From the NCBI RefSeq assembly GCF_020532645.1, contig NZ_JAJAUZ010000046.1:1-61358 (forward strand): a stretch of DNA of 61,358 bases, read 5' to 3'. Under the pieces are notes generated by a model that worked only from the letters and a program-made list of their open reading frames with translations, searched no databases and was not told the origin of the DNA. The stretch comes from Streptomyces bambusae. Lineage in GTDB: Bacteria; Actinomycetota; Actinomycetes; Streptomycetales; Streptomycetaceae. Shown one piece after another: positions 33,175 through 43,300 of the stretch. Made by a program: the position numbers and the translations under genes. Every line of letters begins with the position of its first letter. Position 1 is the stretch's first letter.

Positions 33175-35901
33175 GTGCTACAACTGGTGCGTGATCCCTC
33201 ATCGCCACCCGGGCCGGGTCCGTCGGTGCGGACACCCCTGAGCAGCAGATCCCACAGCGTCGCCCGACAGGTATTCGTCCTCCAGGTGGCGATCGTGGTC
33301 CTGCTCGCGGGCGGCGCCCTGCTGGCCCTGCTGCTCCAGTCGCGCTACGACGTCCAGCGGGAAGCACGCAACCGGTCGGTGGCCGTGGCCCAGACCTTCG
33401 CGCACGCCCCGGGCCTCCGGGCGGCCCTGAAGACGTCCGACCCGTCCGCCGTCCTCCAGCCCCTCGCCGAAGCCACGCGCAAAGCCGCCGGCGTCGACTT
33501 CATCGTGGTCATGGACACCCGGGGCATCCGCTACACCCACCCCCAGCCGGACCGCATCGGCAAGCGGTTCGTCGGCACCATCGGCCCCTCCCTCGCCGGC
33601 CGGACGTACACCGAGAGCGTCGACGGCCCCCTCGGTCAGGAGATCCAGGCCGTGGTCCCCGTCACCGACCCCGACGGCCGGGTCGTCGCCCTGGTCTCGG
33701 CCGGCCTCACCGTCGCGAACGTGTCCGGCACCCTGAACCGCCAGCTCCCCGTGATCCTCCTGGCAACCGCCACCGGCCTCGCCCTCGCCACCACCGGCAC
33801 CGCCCTCATCAGCCGCCGCCTGCTCCGCCAGACCCACGGCCTCGGCCCGCAGGAGATGACCCGGATGTACGAGCACCACGACGCGGTGCTCCACGCCGTA
33901 CGCGAAGGCGTCGTCATCACCGACCGCGAAGGCCGCCTGCTGCTGGCGAACGACGAGGCCAAACGGCTCCTCGGCCTGCCCGAGGACGCCGACGGGCGGC
34001 ACATCGCCGACGTACCCGGCCTCGACCGCCGGATGGCGGACCTCATGCTGTCCCGCCGGACCGCCACCGACGAGGTGCTGGAGACCGGCGACCGGCTGCT
34101 CGTCGTCAACCAGCGCCCCACCGAGCCCGGCGGCAGCGCCGTCACCATCCGCGACTCCACCGAGATGCAGCTCCTCAGCAGCCGTGCCGACGCCGCCCGC
34201 CGACGCCTCAAACTGCTCTACGACGCCGGCGGCGACGTCGGCACCACCCTCGACGTGGTGCGGACCGCCGAAGAACTCGCCGACGTCGCCGTCCCCCGCT
34301 TCGCCGACTTCGTCACCGTCGACCTGGCCCACCCCGTCCTCGACGGCGAGGAACCCGGCCCCGGCACCGACATGCGCCGCACCGCCGTCAGCGGCATCCG
34401 CTCCGACCACCCGCTCTACCCCCGCGGCAGCGTCATCGACTTCCTGCCCTCCACCCCCCAGGCCCGCGGCTACGGCACCGGCGAAGCGGAACTCGTCCCC
34501 GACCTGGCCGCCGCACCGGGGTGGCGCGCGCAGGACCCGGCGCGCGCCCAGGCCATCATCGAGTACGGCATCCACTCGCTCATCGCAGCGCCGCTCACCG
34601 CCCGCGGCGTGGTCCTCGGCATCGTCAACTTCTGGCGGTCCGGCAAACCCGAGCCGTTCGACGAGGACGACGTGTCCCTGGCCGTCGAACTCGTCACCCG
34701 CGCCGCCGTCAGCATGGACAACGCCCGCCGCTACACCCGCGAACACGCCCTCGCCGTCACCCTCCAGCGCAGCCTGCTGCCGCGCGCCCTGCCCGAGCAG
34801 AGCGCCGTGGACGTGGCGCACTTCTACCTGCCCGCCCAGTCCGGAGTGGGCGGTGACTGGTTCGACGTGATCCCGCTGTCCGGCAGCCGGGTGGCACTCG
34901 TCGTCGGCGACGTCGTCGGACACGGCCTGCACGCCGCCGCCACCATGGGCCGACTGCGCACCGCCCTGCACAGCTTCGCCTCGCTCGACCTCGCGCCCGA
35001 CGAGATCCTCGCCCGCCTCGACGACCTCGTCCAGCGCATCGACCACGGCGGCGACGACGCCGAAACCGACGACGTGGTGCTCGGCGCGACCTGCCTGTAC
35101 GCCGTCTACGACCCGGTGTCGCAGACCTGCACGATGGCGCGGGCCGGGCACCTGCCGCCGCTGCTGGTCGCCCCCGACGGCACCACGGAGATCGTGGAAC
35201 TGCCCGCCGGACCCCCGCTCGGCCTCGGCGGCATGCCCTTCGACACCGCGGAGTTCCAGCTGGCCGAGGGCAGCCTGCTCGTCCTCTACACGGACGGCCT
35301 GGTCGAGGAGCGGACCCGGGACATCGGCGAAGGGCTGGAGCTGCTGCGCGCGGCCCTCAGCCACCCCGACCGGGACCCCGGCGAGACCTGCCGGGCCGTC
35401 CTCGACCAGCTCTTGCCGACCCCGCCCGCCGACGACGTGGCCCTCCTCATCGCCCGCACCCGCACCCTCGGCCCGGACCGGGTCGCCCAGTGGGACGTAC
35501 CGTTCGAACCGAGCGCGGTCGGCGAGATCCGCTCCGCCGCGGCCCGCAAGCTCGACGAGTGGGACCTGACGGAACTCGCCTTCGCCGCCGAGCTGATCCT
35601 CAGCGAACTCATCACCAACGCCCTCCGGCACGGCAGCGCTCCGGTCCGCGTCCGCCTGCTCCACGACCACGGCCTGACCTGCGAGGTCTGGGACGGCAGC
35701 AGTACCGCCCCGCACCTGCGGTACGCCGCCACCACCGACGAAGGCGGCCGCGGCCTCTTCCTGGTCGCCCACCTCAGCAGCCACTGGGGCACCCGCTACA
35801 CCCCCGACGGCAAGGTCATCTGGGCCCAGCTCGCCCCGCCGGGCAGCCCGGCCGCCCCGGACCCGGACCCGTCGGCATTCTTCGACGTGGATCCGCTGTG
35901 A
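33175..35901 (+). CDS. membrane sensor phosphatase: Cache-like, PAS, GAF, SpoIIE/PP2C and HATPase
   Basis: 908 aa. Domain order: TM1 (about 33-52), extracytoplasmic sensor (55-180, with F-I-V-V-M-D-T-R-G-I-R-Y-T-H as in CitA/DcuS-type sensors), TM2 (about 190-212), PAS (225-325), GAF (345-520), SpoIIE/PP2C phosphatase (535-740; G-G-D-W-F-D near 562 and G-D-V-V-G-H-G provide metal ligands), and a C-terminal GHKL anti-sigma kinase-like domain (770-885; E-L-I-T-N-A-L-R-H). In streptomycetes such proteins dephosphorylate anti-anti-sigma factors and may also bind sigma factors. The start is uncertain: GTG 33175 or GTG 33187; no clear ribosome binding site. Confidence 0.88.
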   Translation: MLQLVRDPSSPPGPGPSVRTPLSSRSHSVARQVFVLQVAIVVLLAGGALLALLLQSRYDVQREARNRSVAVAQTFAHAPGLRAALKTSDPSAVLQPLAEATRKAAGVDFIVVMDTRGIRYTHPQPDRIGKRFVGTIGPSLAGRTYTESVDGPLGQEIQAVVPVTDPDGRVVALVSAGLTVANVSGTLNRQLPVILLATATGLALATTGTALISRRLLRQTHGLGPQEMTRMYEHHDAVLHAVREGVVITDREGRLLLANDEAKRLLGLPEDADGRHIADVPGLDRRMADLMLSRRTATDEVLETGDRLLVVNQRPTEPGGSAVTIRDSTEMQLLSSRADAARRRLKLLYDAGGDVGTTLDVVRTAEELADVAVPRFADFVTVDLAHPVLDGEEPGPGTDMRRTAVSGIRSDHPLYPRGSVIDFLPSTPQARGYGTGEAELVPDLAAAPGWRAQDPARAQAIIEYGIHSLIAAPLTARGVVLGIVNFWRSGKPEPFDEDDVSLAVELVTRAAVSMDNARRYTREHALAVTLQRSLLPRALPEQSAVDVAHFYLPAQSGVGGDWFDVIPLSGSRVALVVGDVVGHGLHAAATMGRLRTALHSFASLDLAPDEILARLDDLVQRIDHGGDDAETDDVVLGATCLYAVYDPVSQTCTMARAGHLPPLLVAPDGTTEIVELPAGPPLGLGGMPFDTAEFQLAEGSLLVLYTDGLVEERTRDIGEGLELLRAALSHPDRDPGETCRAVLDQLLPTPPADDVALLIARTRTLGPDRVAQWDVPFEPSAVGEIRSAAARKLDEWDLTELAFAAELILSELITNALRHGSAPVRVRLLHDHGLTCEVWDGSSTAPHLRYAATTDEGGRGLFLVAHLSSHWGTRYTPDGKVIWAQLAPPGSPAAPDPDPSAFFDVDPL

Positions 35902-35943
35902 GCGCGTAAACCCGGTGGCAGCGGCGCCGGGCGGCTTGCCACC

Positions 35944-36318
35944 ATGCCGTGCATGGAACGCAGAACCCCGCAGGACAAGAAGCGGCTGAGCTACCTCAAG
36001 GACCGCCGCAACGCGTACGGCGAGAACGACAAGGCCTCGCGCAGGAACATCCCGCGCTCCCGCCGGGCCCGCCGGCACGCGCTGCGCCGGGCCGAGCAGC
36101 CGGCCCTGCACCAGGTGACCGCGTTCGGCGGGTCGTGGGACGAGTCGGAGGTCCGTTTCGCCCGACCCGGCACGGGCCGCTGGCGCAAGTGGCCCGACGG
36201 GCGGCTCGCGGAGAGCGTGGTGCGCAGGCTGGAGCGGCGGGCGGAGCAGGGCGGGGCCGAGGGGGCACAGGCCGAGGAGCGGATCCGGCGGGTACGGCGG
36301 TCCGCGGGGCTCCGCTGA
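35944..36318 (+). CDS. small basic protein of unknown function
   Basis: 124 aa, over 25% Arg/Lys. N-terminal K-K-R-L-S-Y-L-K-D-R-R-N-A-Y-G-E-N-D-K, then R-S-R-R-A-R-R-H-A-L-R-R, a central F-G-G-S-W-D-E-S-E-V-R-F and a second basic helix at the end. Such charge suggests nucleic acid binding, but I do not recognise the family. No ribosome binding site is evident at ATG 35944 or ATG 35953. Confidence 0.6.
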   Translation: MPCMERRTPQDKKRLSYLKDRRNAYGENDKASRRNIPRSRRARRHALRRAEQPALHQVTAFGGSWDESEVRFARPGTGRWRKWPDGRLAESVVRRLERRAEQGGAEGAQAEERIRRVRRSAGLR

Positions 36319-36334
36319 CCGCCGGCGGCCGGGG

Positions 36335-36760
36335 TCAGGGCACGAGCAGGCGGAAGCGGCCGTCGACGCGGTTCCAGTTGCGGTCGTACGTCGTGACGTG
36401 GAAGGTGTCGGTCGCGTTGCCGCACAGCGGGGAGGGCAGCGTGTTCACGCGGGCGTGACCGGTGGCCCAGTACCGGTTGACGATCGGGATCGTGCCGCGG
36501 ATGTCGAGGTTCGCCTCGCGGGTGGCCTTCACGCAGTACTCGCCGACGCCCTTGCGGACGACCCGCTCCACGTGCCGCTGGCGCACGATCCTGCCGTCCG
36601 CCCCGGAATCGACCGCGAGTTGCGCGTACGGCGCCTCGCCTCTGTTGAGACTGCTGCCTGCGTCGGCGGCGGCGAATCCCGCACCGGCCAGGGCGGCCAG
36701 GCCGACGACGGTCACCGCTGCGGCCGCTCTGGCGCCTCGGGTACGGAGGAATCGGGTCAC
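36335..36760 (-). CDS. small secreted protein
   Basis: 141 aa. R-T-R-G-A-R-A-A-A-A-V-T-V-V-G-L-A-A-L-A is a clear signal peptide, cleaved near A-A-A-D (about residue 33). The mature protein has two Cys (E-Y-C-V-K-A-T and S-P-L-C-G-N), probably a disulfide, and the segments R-G-T-I-P-I-V-N-R-Y-W-A-T-G-H and T-T-Y-D-R-N-W-N-R-V-D-G. GTG start with GGGAGA 5 bases upstream. Family unknown. Confidence 0.75.
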   Translation of the reverse strand: MTRFLRTRGARAAAAVTVVGLAALAGAGFAAADAGSSLNRGEAPYAQLAVDSGADGRIVRQRHVERVVRKGVGEYCVKATREANLDIRGTIPIVNRYWATGHARVNTLPSPLCGNATDTFHVTTYDRNWNRVDGRFRLLVP

Positions 36761-36960
36761 GGGGATCTCCCAGGGGCATCGCTGTCGGTCGAACGACCGG
36801 GGCGCGGGGACGGGTGCCGCGCGCTGCGGGGCACGCCCGCGGAAGGCATCCGACGCGAGCCCCGGGCATCACGGGGTCACCACCGATGCTGCGGCGGGGG
36901 GTGGGAGCGCCGGATTCCGACATGCGGGAACTGCCCGTTCGGTGGCAGAAGATCACACAG

Positions 36961-37023
36961 TCGGATCAGTCGGATCAGTCGGATCAGTCGGATCAGTCGG
37001 ATCAGTCGGATCAGTCGGATTGA
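36961..37023. repeat. 9-bp tandem repeat TCGGATCAG, six perfect copies plus one
   Basis: Six uninterrupted copies of TCGGATCAG (36961-37014) and a seventh reading TCGGATTGA. On the minus strand the repeat supplies the stop codon (GAC-TGA) of the lipid-kinase gene, and the rest lies just downstream, where a terminator would be. Confidence 0.95.
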
Positions 37024-38324
37024 TGGGGCCGGGGGGTCGCCGTACGCCGCATTCCCAGGGCCAGCCGGCGTACCTCGGGCCAGTCCATCGGCACGCCCGC
37101 CCGGTTCCCCGGCCGGCGCCGGGGGAGCAGCACCCGCAAGGCCCGGGGCTCCACCCGGCAGTGCACCGGCGCGGGCAGGGTCAGCGACTCGCCGTCCACT
37201 CCGACCGGGACGAACGCCGCGTCCGACTCCACCACCACCTCCCGGCACCGCAGCGACGTCAGGCCGCGGGCGTTCCCCTTCCGCAGGATCCCGACCGCCT
37301 GCGCCGCGTTGTTCACCTGCACGCTCAGCACCCCGAGCAACCCGGAGTCCAGCCGGGTACGCCGCCCCAGCCCCGCCGCGTCACCGGGGACGTACGGGTT
37401 GTTGCTCACCAGCACCGCCTGCGGGTCCTCGACCGACGCGCCGTCCGCCCGCACCCGCAGCCGCGGGCCGGTGTGCCGCACCAGCAGGTCCGGCAGCATC
37501 GCCAGGATCGTCCGGATCTTGTCGTCGCGGTACGCCGGGCTCTGCACCACCTCCGCGTACGTCCCGAACGACGCGCTGTTCACGAAGACCCGGTCCCCGA
37601 TCCTGCCCAGGTCCACCCGCACCTCCACCCCGTCGGTGAGCGCGTCCAGGCAGCTCCGCGGGTCCTTGCGGTCGAGCCCCAGGTCCATCGCGAAGTGGTT
37701 GCGGGTCCCCGCCGCGACGACCAGGAACGGCACGCCCCGTTCCGCCGCCACCCCGGCGGCCAGTGCCTGCGTACCGTCGCCGCCGGCCACGCCGATCAGG
37801 TCGGCGCCCCGGTCCACCGCCCGGCGGGCCAGCTCGGCGACGTCCTGCGGGTGGTCGGCGTCGAGGAGTGCCACCTCGGCACCCAGCGCCTCGGCCCGCT
37901 CCCGCAGCCCGAACGCGCCGACCTTCCCGCCACCGGACCGCGGATTCATGATCAGGAACGGCCGTCTCGGCGGCACCGCCCGCACCTCGGGCATCCGGTG
38001 CCGGCCCGACTCGGCCAGCGCCGCCCGCCCGGCCGCCACGGCCAGGGCCCACAGCACGCCGGCGCACAGCACCACCGACAGCAGCCCGGCCCGCGCGTAC
38101 CAGACCACCACGGCCACCGGCACGGCCGCGCACACGCCCAGCGCCAGCCAGCGCACCGGTCCCCGGTGGGCCAGCACCAGCCATCCGGCGGCGGCCGTCA
38201 CGCACACCCCCGCCACCCCCACGACCAGCAGCGCGAGACTGCGCAAACCGGCGAACGCCAGCATGACCAGGAGCGCAGCGCCGCCCGACACCAGCGCCAG
38301 GCGGGCCTTGGAGTGGCTGCTCAC
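37011..38324 (-). CDS. diacylglycerol/lipid kinase family protein with N-terminal membrane domain
   Basis: 437 aa. Four hydrophobic helices in the first 100 residues (L-A-L-V-S-G-G-A-A-L-L-V, S-L-A-L-L-V-V-G-V-A-G-V, V-P-V-A-V-V-V-W-Y, V-V-L-C-A-G-V-L-W) precede a DagK catalytic domain: M-N-P-R-S-G-G-G-K near 125, G-V-A-G-G-D-G-T (nucleotide loop) near 178, and A-G-T-R-N-H-F-A. It phosphorylates a lipid such as diacylglycerol using ATP. The GTG 38324 start has GGAGG 5 bases upstream. The C-terminal R-P-H-Q-S-D ends inside the 9-bp repeat. Confidence 0.85.
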   Translation of the reverse strand: MSSHSKARLALVSGGAALLVMLAFAGLRSLALLVVGVAGVCVTAAAGWLVLAHRGPVRWLALGVCAAVPVAVVVWYARAGLLSVVLCAGVLWALAVAAGRAALAESGRHRMPEVRAVPPRRPFLIMNPRSGGGKVGAFGLRERAEALGAEVALLDADHPQDVAELARRAVDRGADLIGVAGGDGTQALAAGVAAERGVPFLVVAAGTRNHFAMDLGLDRKDPRSCLDALTDGVEVRVDLGRIGDRVFVNSASFGTYAEVVQSPAYRDDKIRTILAMLPDLLVRHTGPRLRVRADGASVEDPQAVLVSNNPYVPGDAAGLGRRTRLDSGLLGVLSVQVNNAAQAVGILRKGNARGLTSLRCREVVVESDAAFVPVGVDGESLTLPAPVHCRVEPRALRVLLPRRRPGNRAGVPMDWPEVRRLALGMRRTATPRPHQSD

Positions 38325-38499
38325 GGGACCTCCGCTCGACCGGTCCTGCCGTCCGGTGCGCCGGCCCTCGGCTCCGGTCCGGGGCCGGTACCGGCCATCG
38401 TCCGTCCCGTACCCGTCCGCATCCCGCACGACCCGCGGGCCCCGGGGGTGATGTGGCGGGCGGGCTACGCTGGTGGCAGGAGCGTTCCGGGAGGCTGAC

Positions 38500-38871
38500 A
38501 TGCCGGGCCACCACCGATACCACTTGGACCAGGACGGCCACTCCATCACCGTGCTGCACGACGCCCGCCGGCACCGCGCCGAGGTCTGGGTCGACGGGAA
38601 GACCGTCGCGGCGACCCCCACCGCGGCGCACGACGCGACCGTCCTGCACGCCGAGCTCCCCACCGACCCGCCCCGGCAGCTGACCGTCCGCATCGCCCAC
38701 CCGGCCGCACCCGACGACGCCCCGCTGTGCGTGCTGGAGACCGGGACGGACCGGTACCTGATGCCCGCCGCCGCCCTGACGAACGAAGAACGCGCCGCGC
38801 CCGACCGCACGCCCCCCGCCCGCACACCCGGTGAACTCCTCGCCCGGTGGCGGGCACGACACCGCACGTGA
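38500..38871 (+). CDS. small protein of unknown function
   Basis: 123 aa, soluble, His/Asp-rich: H-H-R-Y-H-L-D-Q-D-G-H-S-I-T-V-L-H-D, A-E-V-W-V-D-G-K-T-V-A, then a Pro-rich C-terminus ending R-W-R-A-R-H-R-T. Alternating beta-strand pattern in the first 90 residues. Start ATG 38500 with GGGAGG 6 bases upstream. I do not recognise the family. Confidence 0.7.
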   Translation: MPGHHRYHLDQDGHSITVLHDARRHRAEVWVDGKTVAATPTAAHDATVLHAELPTDPPRQLTVRIAHPAAPDDAPLCVLETGTDRYLMPAAALTNEERAAPDRTPPARTPGELLARWRARHRT

Positions 38872-38898
38872 GGGCCGTGCGCACATTCCGGCCAGGGC

Positions 38899-38928
38899 CT
38901 GACCCTAGCCGGGAAGCGTGCCTATGAT
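38899..38928 (+). promoter_or_regulatory. likely promoter of the TPR-CHAT operon
   Basis: CTGACC (38899-38904) and TATGAT (38923-38928) with an 18-base spacer resemble the -35/-10 of HrdB-type promoters. Transcription would start about 25 bases before the GTG at 38960. Confidence 0.5.
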
Positions 38929-38959
38929 GCCGCCCATCGGGGGAACGGGGGAGGACGCG

Positions 38960-39340
38960 GTGAATCCTGCAAACGGGCTCGACGTGGTGAAGCTGGCCGA
39001 TGACGTGTCGTGGGTGTGCGGCGACCCGGACGGCGTGCGCGACGTACTCGACGACCCGGACAAGCCGCTCGTGACGCACGCCCTCACGGTCATCGAGGGC
39101 GGCGAACTCGCCGCGATCCGAGCTGTGTTGGACGACCTGTTCGCCGCATTGCGCAGAGCCGGCATCTCCTTCCAGCCGGTCCGCTCGCACTCGGTGTCCG
39201 GCGCAACCCGGCCCCGCCCTGCGGGCAGTGTCTTCCTGTGCCCCCAACGCCTGTGCAGCACCGCGCAGTTCCCCGGCCCGGGGGAAGGCGTGCCCGTCTG
39301 CGCCGCCACCGGAGCCGCCCTGCGTGAGAAGCGCTTCTGA
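38960..39340 (+). CDS. small Cys-containing protein, first gene of the CHAT operon
   Basis: 126 aa from GTG 38960 (GGGGGAGG 5 bases upstream). The first 75 residues are mixed alpha/beta (V-V-K-L-A-D-D-V-S-W-V-C-G-D-P-D, A-L-T-V-I-E-G-G-E-L-A-A-I-R-A-V-L-D-D-L). The C-terminus holds C94-P-Q-R-L-C99 and P-V-C114-A-A-T-G, which looks like a small zinc-binding knuckle, possibly incomplete. No signal peptide or membrane segment. The next gene starts at its stop codon (TGATG). It is probably a regulator or adaptor of the downstream protease; I know of no named family. Confidence 0.75.
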   Translation: MNPANGLDVVKLADDVSWVCGDPDGVRDVLDDPDKPLVTHALTVIEGGELAAIRAVLDDLFAALRRAGISFQPVRSHSVSGATRPRPAGSVFLCPQRLCSTAQFPGPGEGVPVCAATGAALREKRF

Positions 39341-40284
39341 TGGTCGCCGGGTTCCTGACCGAACTCGGCAAGAAGTTCGCCGAGCGCTGGATCACGCTGC
39401 TCGTGCTCCCCGGACTGCTGTACACGGGCCTGCTCCTGGTCGCCCACACCGCCGGCTGGGCCCACGCACTGGACATCCGGTGGCTGGTGCGGGCGGCCGA
39501 GCGCTGGACCGACGGGCCGCGCCCCCGCACCGAGGGCTTCCTCGTGATCGCCGCGGTGGCCGCCGTGCTGGCCGGCGCCGCCGCCGGGCTGGCCGCCCAG
39601 ACCCTGGGCGGCCTACTCGTACGGGCCTGGCTGGCCGAGGACTGGCAGGCCTGGCCCCGGCCCCTGCGCGACGCCGCCCACCGCCGTACGCAGTCCCGCC
39701 GCACGGCCTGGCGCACCGCTTCGGCGAGGTACGAGGCGGCCCGGCTCGCCTGGGGCCGGGCGGTGGCCCTCGCCGAGGCCGGCCACGCCCCGGCCGGACC
39801 CGGCCCGGCCGACGCCGTGACCGCCGCGCACCGCGCGATGCGGGACATCGCCCTGGAGGAACCCGCCCGCCCCACCTGGCAGGGCGACAGGATCGCCGCC
39901 GTTGGCACCACCCTGTACCGCCGCTACGAACTGGACCTCGCCACGATCTGGCCGGCCCTGTGGCTGACCCTCCCGGAAAACGGCCTGCGGGAGATCACCG
40001 GATCGCGCGACGCGTTCCAGCGCGCCGGCGTCCTGGCCGGCTGGGGCGTGCTCTGCCTGGTGCCGGGCGCGCTGTGGTGGCCGGGCCTGCCGATCGCCGC
40101 CGTCCTGTGGGTGACGGGAGTACGCCGCGCCCGCGAAGCCGTCGACACGTATGCCGCGTTCGTCACGGCCGCCGTCGAACTCCACGCCGCCGACCTGGCC
40201 CGCACCCTCGGTCTCGACGTCCCCGGCGAACTCGACAAACCCACCGGCCGAGACCTCACCACCCACCTCCGCAGCCACGACTGA
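39340..40284 (+). CDS. multi-pass membrane protein of the CHAT operon
   Basis: 314 aa. Predicted helices: residues 17-38 (I-T-L-L-V-L-P-G-L-L-Y-T-G-L-L-L-V), 66-90 (F-L-V-I-A-A-V-A-A-V-L-A-G-A-A-A-G-L), and a hairpin at about 230-262 (A-G-V-L-A-G-W-G-V-L-C-L-V-P-G-A-L-W-W, I-A-A-V-L-W-V-T-G-V). Between them lies a 140-residue, probably cytoplasmic, Arg/Ala-rich helical segment. No enzymatic motif. Start ATG shares its A with the upstream stop; the next gene begins 36 bases downstream. In this context it could be the effector or the target of the protease. Confidence 0.8.
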   Translation: MVAGFLTELGKKFAERWITLLVLPGLLYTGLLLVAHTAGWAHALDIRWLVRAAERWTDGPRPRTEGFLVIAAVAAVLAGAAAGLAAQTLGGLLVRAWLAEDWQAWPRPLRDAAHRRTQSRRTAWRTASARYEAARLAWGRAVALAEAGHAPAGPGPADAVTAAHRAMRDIALEEPARPTWQGDRIAAVGTTLYRRYELDLATIWPALWLTLPENGLREITGSRDAFQRAGVLAGWGVLCLVPGALWWPGLPIAAVLWVTGVRRAREAVDTYAAFVTAAVELHAADLARTLGLDVPGELDKPTGRDLTTHLRSHD

Positions 40285-40320
40285 CCACCGGCCGGCCCCG
40301 ACCGGAACATGGAGGAGAAC

Positions 40321-43300
40321 GTGTCCGGACCTTCGCGCGACGAACTCCTGAGCGGCATCCGCCTGCGCCTGCACCACTACGAGCAGTGGAAGGTCCCCGA
40401 GGACATCCTCGACCCGGACCTCGCGGCCACCTGCCGGCGCCTGCTGGTCCTCCTCGGCTCACCGACCGCCGACGTGGAAGCCGTGGATGCGGTCGCGCAC
40501 GTCCACTGGTACCGGGCCCTGCTCCAGCCGGACCCGCCCGCCTCCCCGGACGCCCGCCAGGCCGGAGTCCTGTTCGCCGCGCTGCTCCGGGTCGCACCCG
40601 AGCGCCTGCCCGACGAACTGCGGGCCGCAGCCGAGCGCGGGAGGCAAGTCGTCCTCACGCCGGACGAGGCGCTCGCCGGGGCCTACCAGGCCGTGGAAGC
40701 GGCCGTACGGGAGGCGGATGCCGAGCGGCTCGTCCCCTGGACCGAGGTCCTGGAACGGTCCGCAGCCGACCCGGACACGGACCCCGTCCACCGCTACTCG
40801 TTCGCAGCGGCCCTCTGCGTGATCCACCACACCCGGTACGACCTGACCGGGAACCCCGGCTCCCTGGACCGCGCGGTCTCCTGGGGCCGGTCGGCAGAGC
40901 ACTCGGCACCCGACGCCGACCCGCGCCTCGCCGGCAACCGCCTCATGCTGGTCCATGCCCTGGTCAAGCGCCACGAGCGGACCGGGTCCGAGAGCGACCT
41001 GACGGAAGCCATCCACCACACACGTCTCTCCCTGGACGCAGTGGAAGCGGAAGAGCAGGACCCGCAAAAGCAGTTGAAGATGCTGGGCGATCTTCTGCTC
41101 CGTGCGCACCGGCTCCGCCCCGACGCGGCCGCCGTGGCGGAGGCGGTGGACATCCGGCGCCGGCTCCACCGCCGGTCCCCCACGGCCCAGACCCTCGGCG
41201 CCCTGCGCGACGCCCTGCTGCACTCACCGGCATCTGACAGCGAACTCGCCTCCGTCGTGCTGGAGTTGCTGGATCTCACCCCGCCGGGCGCTCCCGGCGA
41301 GCGCAACCGCCTCCTGGACGCAGCCCTCCTGTTCGCCCCCTCCGCCCGCCGCACCCCGCCTCCCGGCTTCCACCAGCGCCTGGAGGAACGGATCACTGCT
41401 GCCCTGCATGCCAGCCCCGTTGCGGGGCAGCGCGCCGAACTCCGCTTCATCCTGGCGCTGGTCCTCGTCCACCGCTTCGTGGAGACAGGCACCGAACGGC
41501 ACTTGACCGAGGCCAGGGAGCTGGTACGCGACCTCCCCGAGCCGGTCACCGACGCCGGCCCGCTCCTCGCCGCCCTGGCCGGCCTGCGCGTGGTCCTGCA
41601 CGCCTGGGCGCAGACCGACGGGGCCGGCGACGGGATGGCCGACTGCGCCGACGGTCTCCTGGCCCGCTTCGAGCTCACCGGCCGGCCGGAACACCTCGAC
41701 GCCGCACTCGCCACCCTGGCCCGGCTGGAGCGCTGTGACCTGCGGGGCGAGACCCGCACGCGACACCTGCGTTCCCGGAGCCGCGCCCTGGAATCGCGGT
41801 ACCGGCTCCGGAACGACCCGGCAGACCTCGCGGAGGCCATCGCCCTGGCCGAAACGTGCGTCGCGGAACTCCCCGGCCCGGATCACACGGAGGCCGCCGT
41901 GCTCCTGCAGCACCTTGCCCGCCTCCTCCTGCTCCGGCACGGACGCACCGACGACCCTTCCGATGCCACGCGGGCCGTCTCCTGCATGCGGGCCGCCCTG
42001 GCCCACGCCGCGCCCGGCGTCCGCCCGAAGGCGGTGGGCGGGCTGGCCCGCGCCCTGCTCGCAGCGGCACCGTCCGCGGGGGACGAGCACCTGGCGGAGG
42101 CGATCGGGCTCCTGGAAGAGGAGGTGGCCGATCGCCCGGCATCCGCCGCCACCGACCACGTCCACACACTCGCCCTAGCCCTTCTGCTGCGCCACGAGCG
42201 CACCGGCAGCGCCCAGGACGTCTTCCGCCTGGTGTCCCTCCTGGAACGCCACCGCGCCCGCTCCACCGCCGAGGGGCCCGACCTCCTCCTCCAGCACGCC
42301 CGCCTCCTCGCCACCCGCCTGCTGAACCGGATGGCGCCGGGCGAGGCAGATCCGACCCGATCCGAGACGTCCACGGCGGCGGCACCGCCCGCGCCCCTGC
42401 CCGAAGACGAATCCGGCGCCGCCGTCCAAGCCGCAGGCCTCCGCTGCCAGTTGCGCTACCAGGAGACGAAGGACCCCGCCGACCTCGAACGGGCCATCGC
42501 CCACAGCCGGTCCGCCGCCACGGACCCTTCGGGCCGGCGCGAAGCGCTGCTGTGCCTCGCGTGCCAACTGGTGCTCCTGTCCGAGGCCGAGCAGGTCGGG
42601 CCCGACCACCGGTCCGCGGCCGCCGAGGAGGCCGTGGCGGTCCTGAGGAGCCTGCGGCCGCAGCCGCCCGGCGACCACCCCGTCCCGGACGATCTGACGA
42701 TCCACCTCGCCCACGCCCTCGCCGCGCACCACCGGGCCGCCGCGAGCACGGCATCGCGGGACGAGGCCGCCACGCTCTTCGCGGAACTCGCCCGCGACAC
42801 CGCGTACACCCCGAACGAGCGCGTGCCCTGGGCGCGGCGCGCCGGCCTGCTGCTCGCCGCCGCCGGAGCGTGGCCGGCGGCCGCGGACCTCCTCGAACTC
42901 GCCGTCGACCTCCGCCTACGGGCGGTCGCCGCCCTCGCCGGCATCGACGACCGGCAGATCGAACTTGCCGAGGACGCCGCCGTGATCGGCGAAGCCGCCG
43001 CCTGCGCGCTCGAACTCCAGGACGTGGAAAGAGCCTTGGCCATCCTGGAACGGGGCCGGCATCCCCTGATGACAACCTCCGACGGCACCCCGGCCGACCT
43101 GTCGGCCGTCGCCGCCGACGGCCCGGTCGTGGTACTCACGGTGAGCAGGTTCCGCTGCGACGCCATCCTCCTCACCCGGACCGGGCCCAACGTCCTGCCC
43201 CTGCCGGACGTCGACGTCGGCACCCTGGCGGGCTGGGTGGCCGTCACCCACCTGACGCCGCCCGGCGACTCCATCGGTTCCGCCTCCCTCGGCACCCGGC

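Noticed and set aside
36877..37248. Leu-Ile-Arg repeat protein from the 9-bp repeats
   Set aside because: Simple translation of the microsatellite; it overlaps the lipid kinase gene and lacks any start signal.
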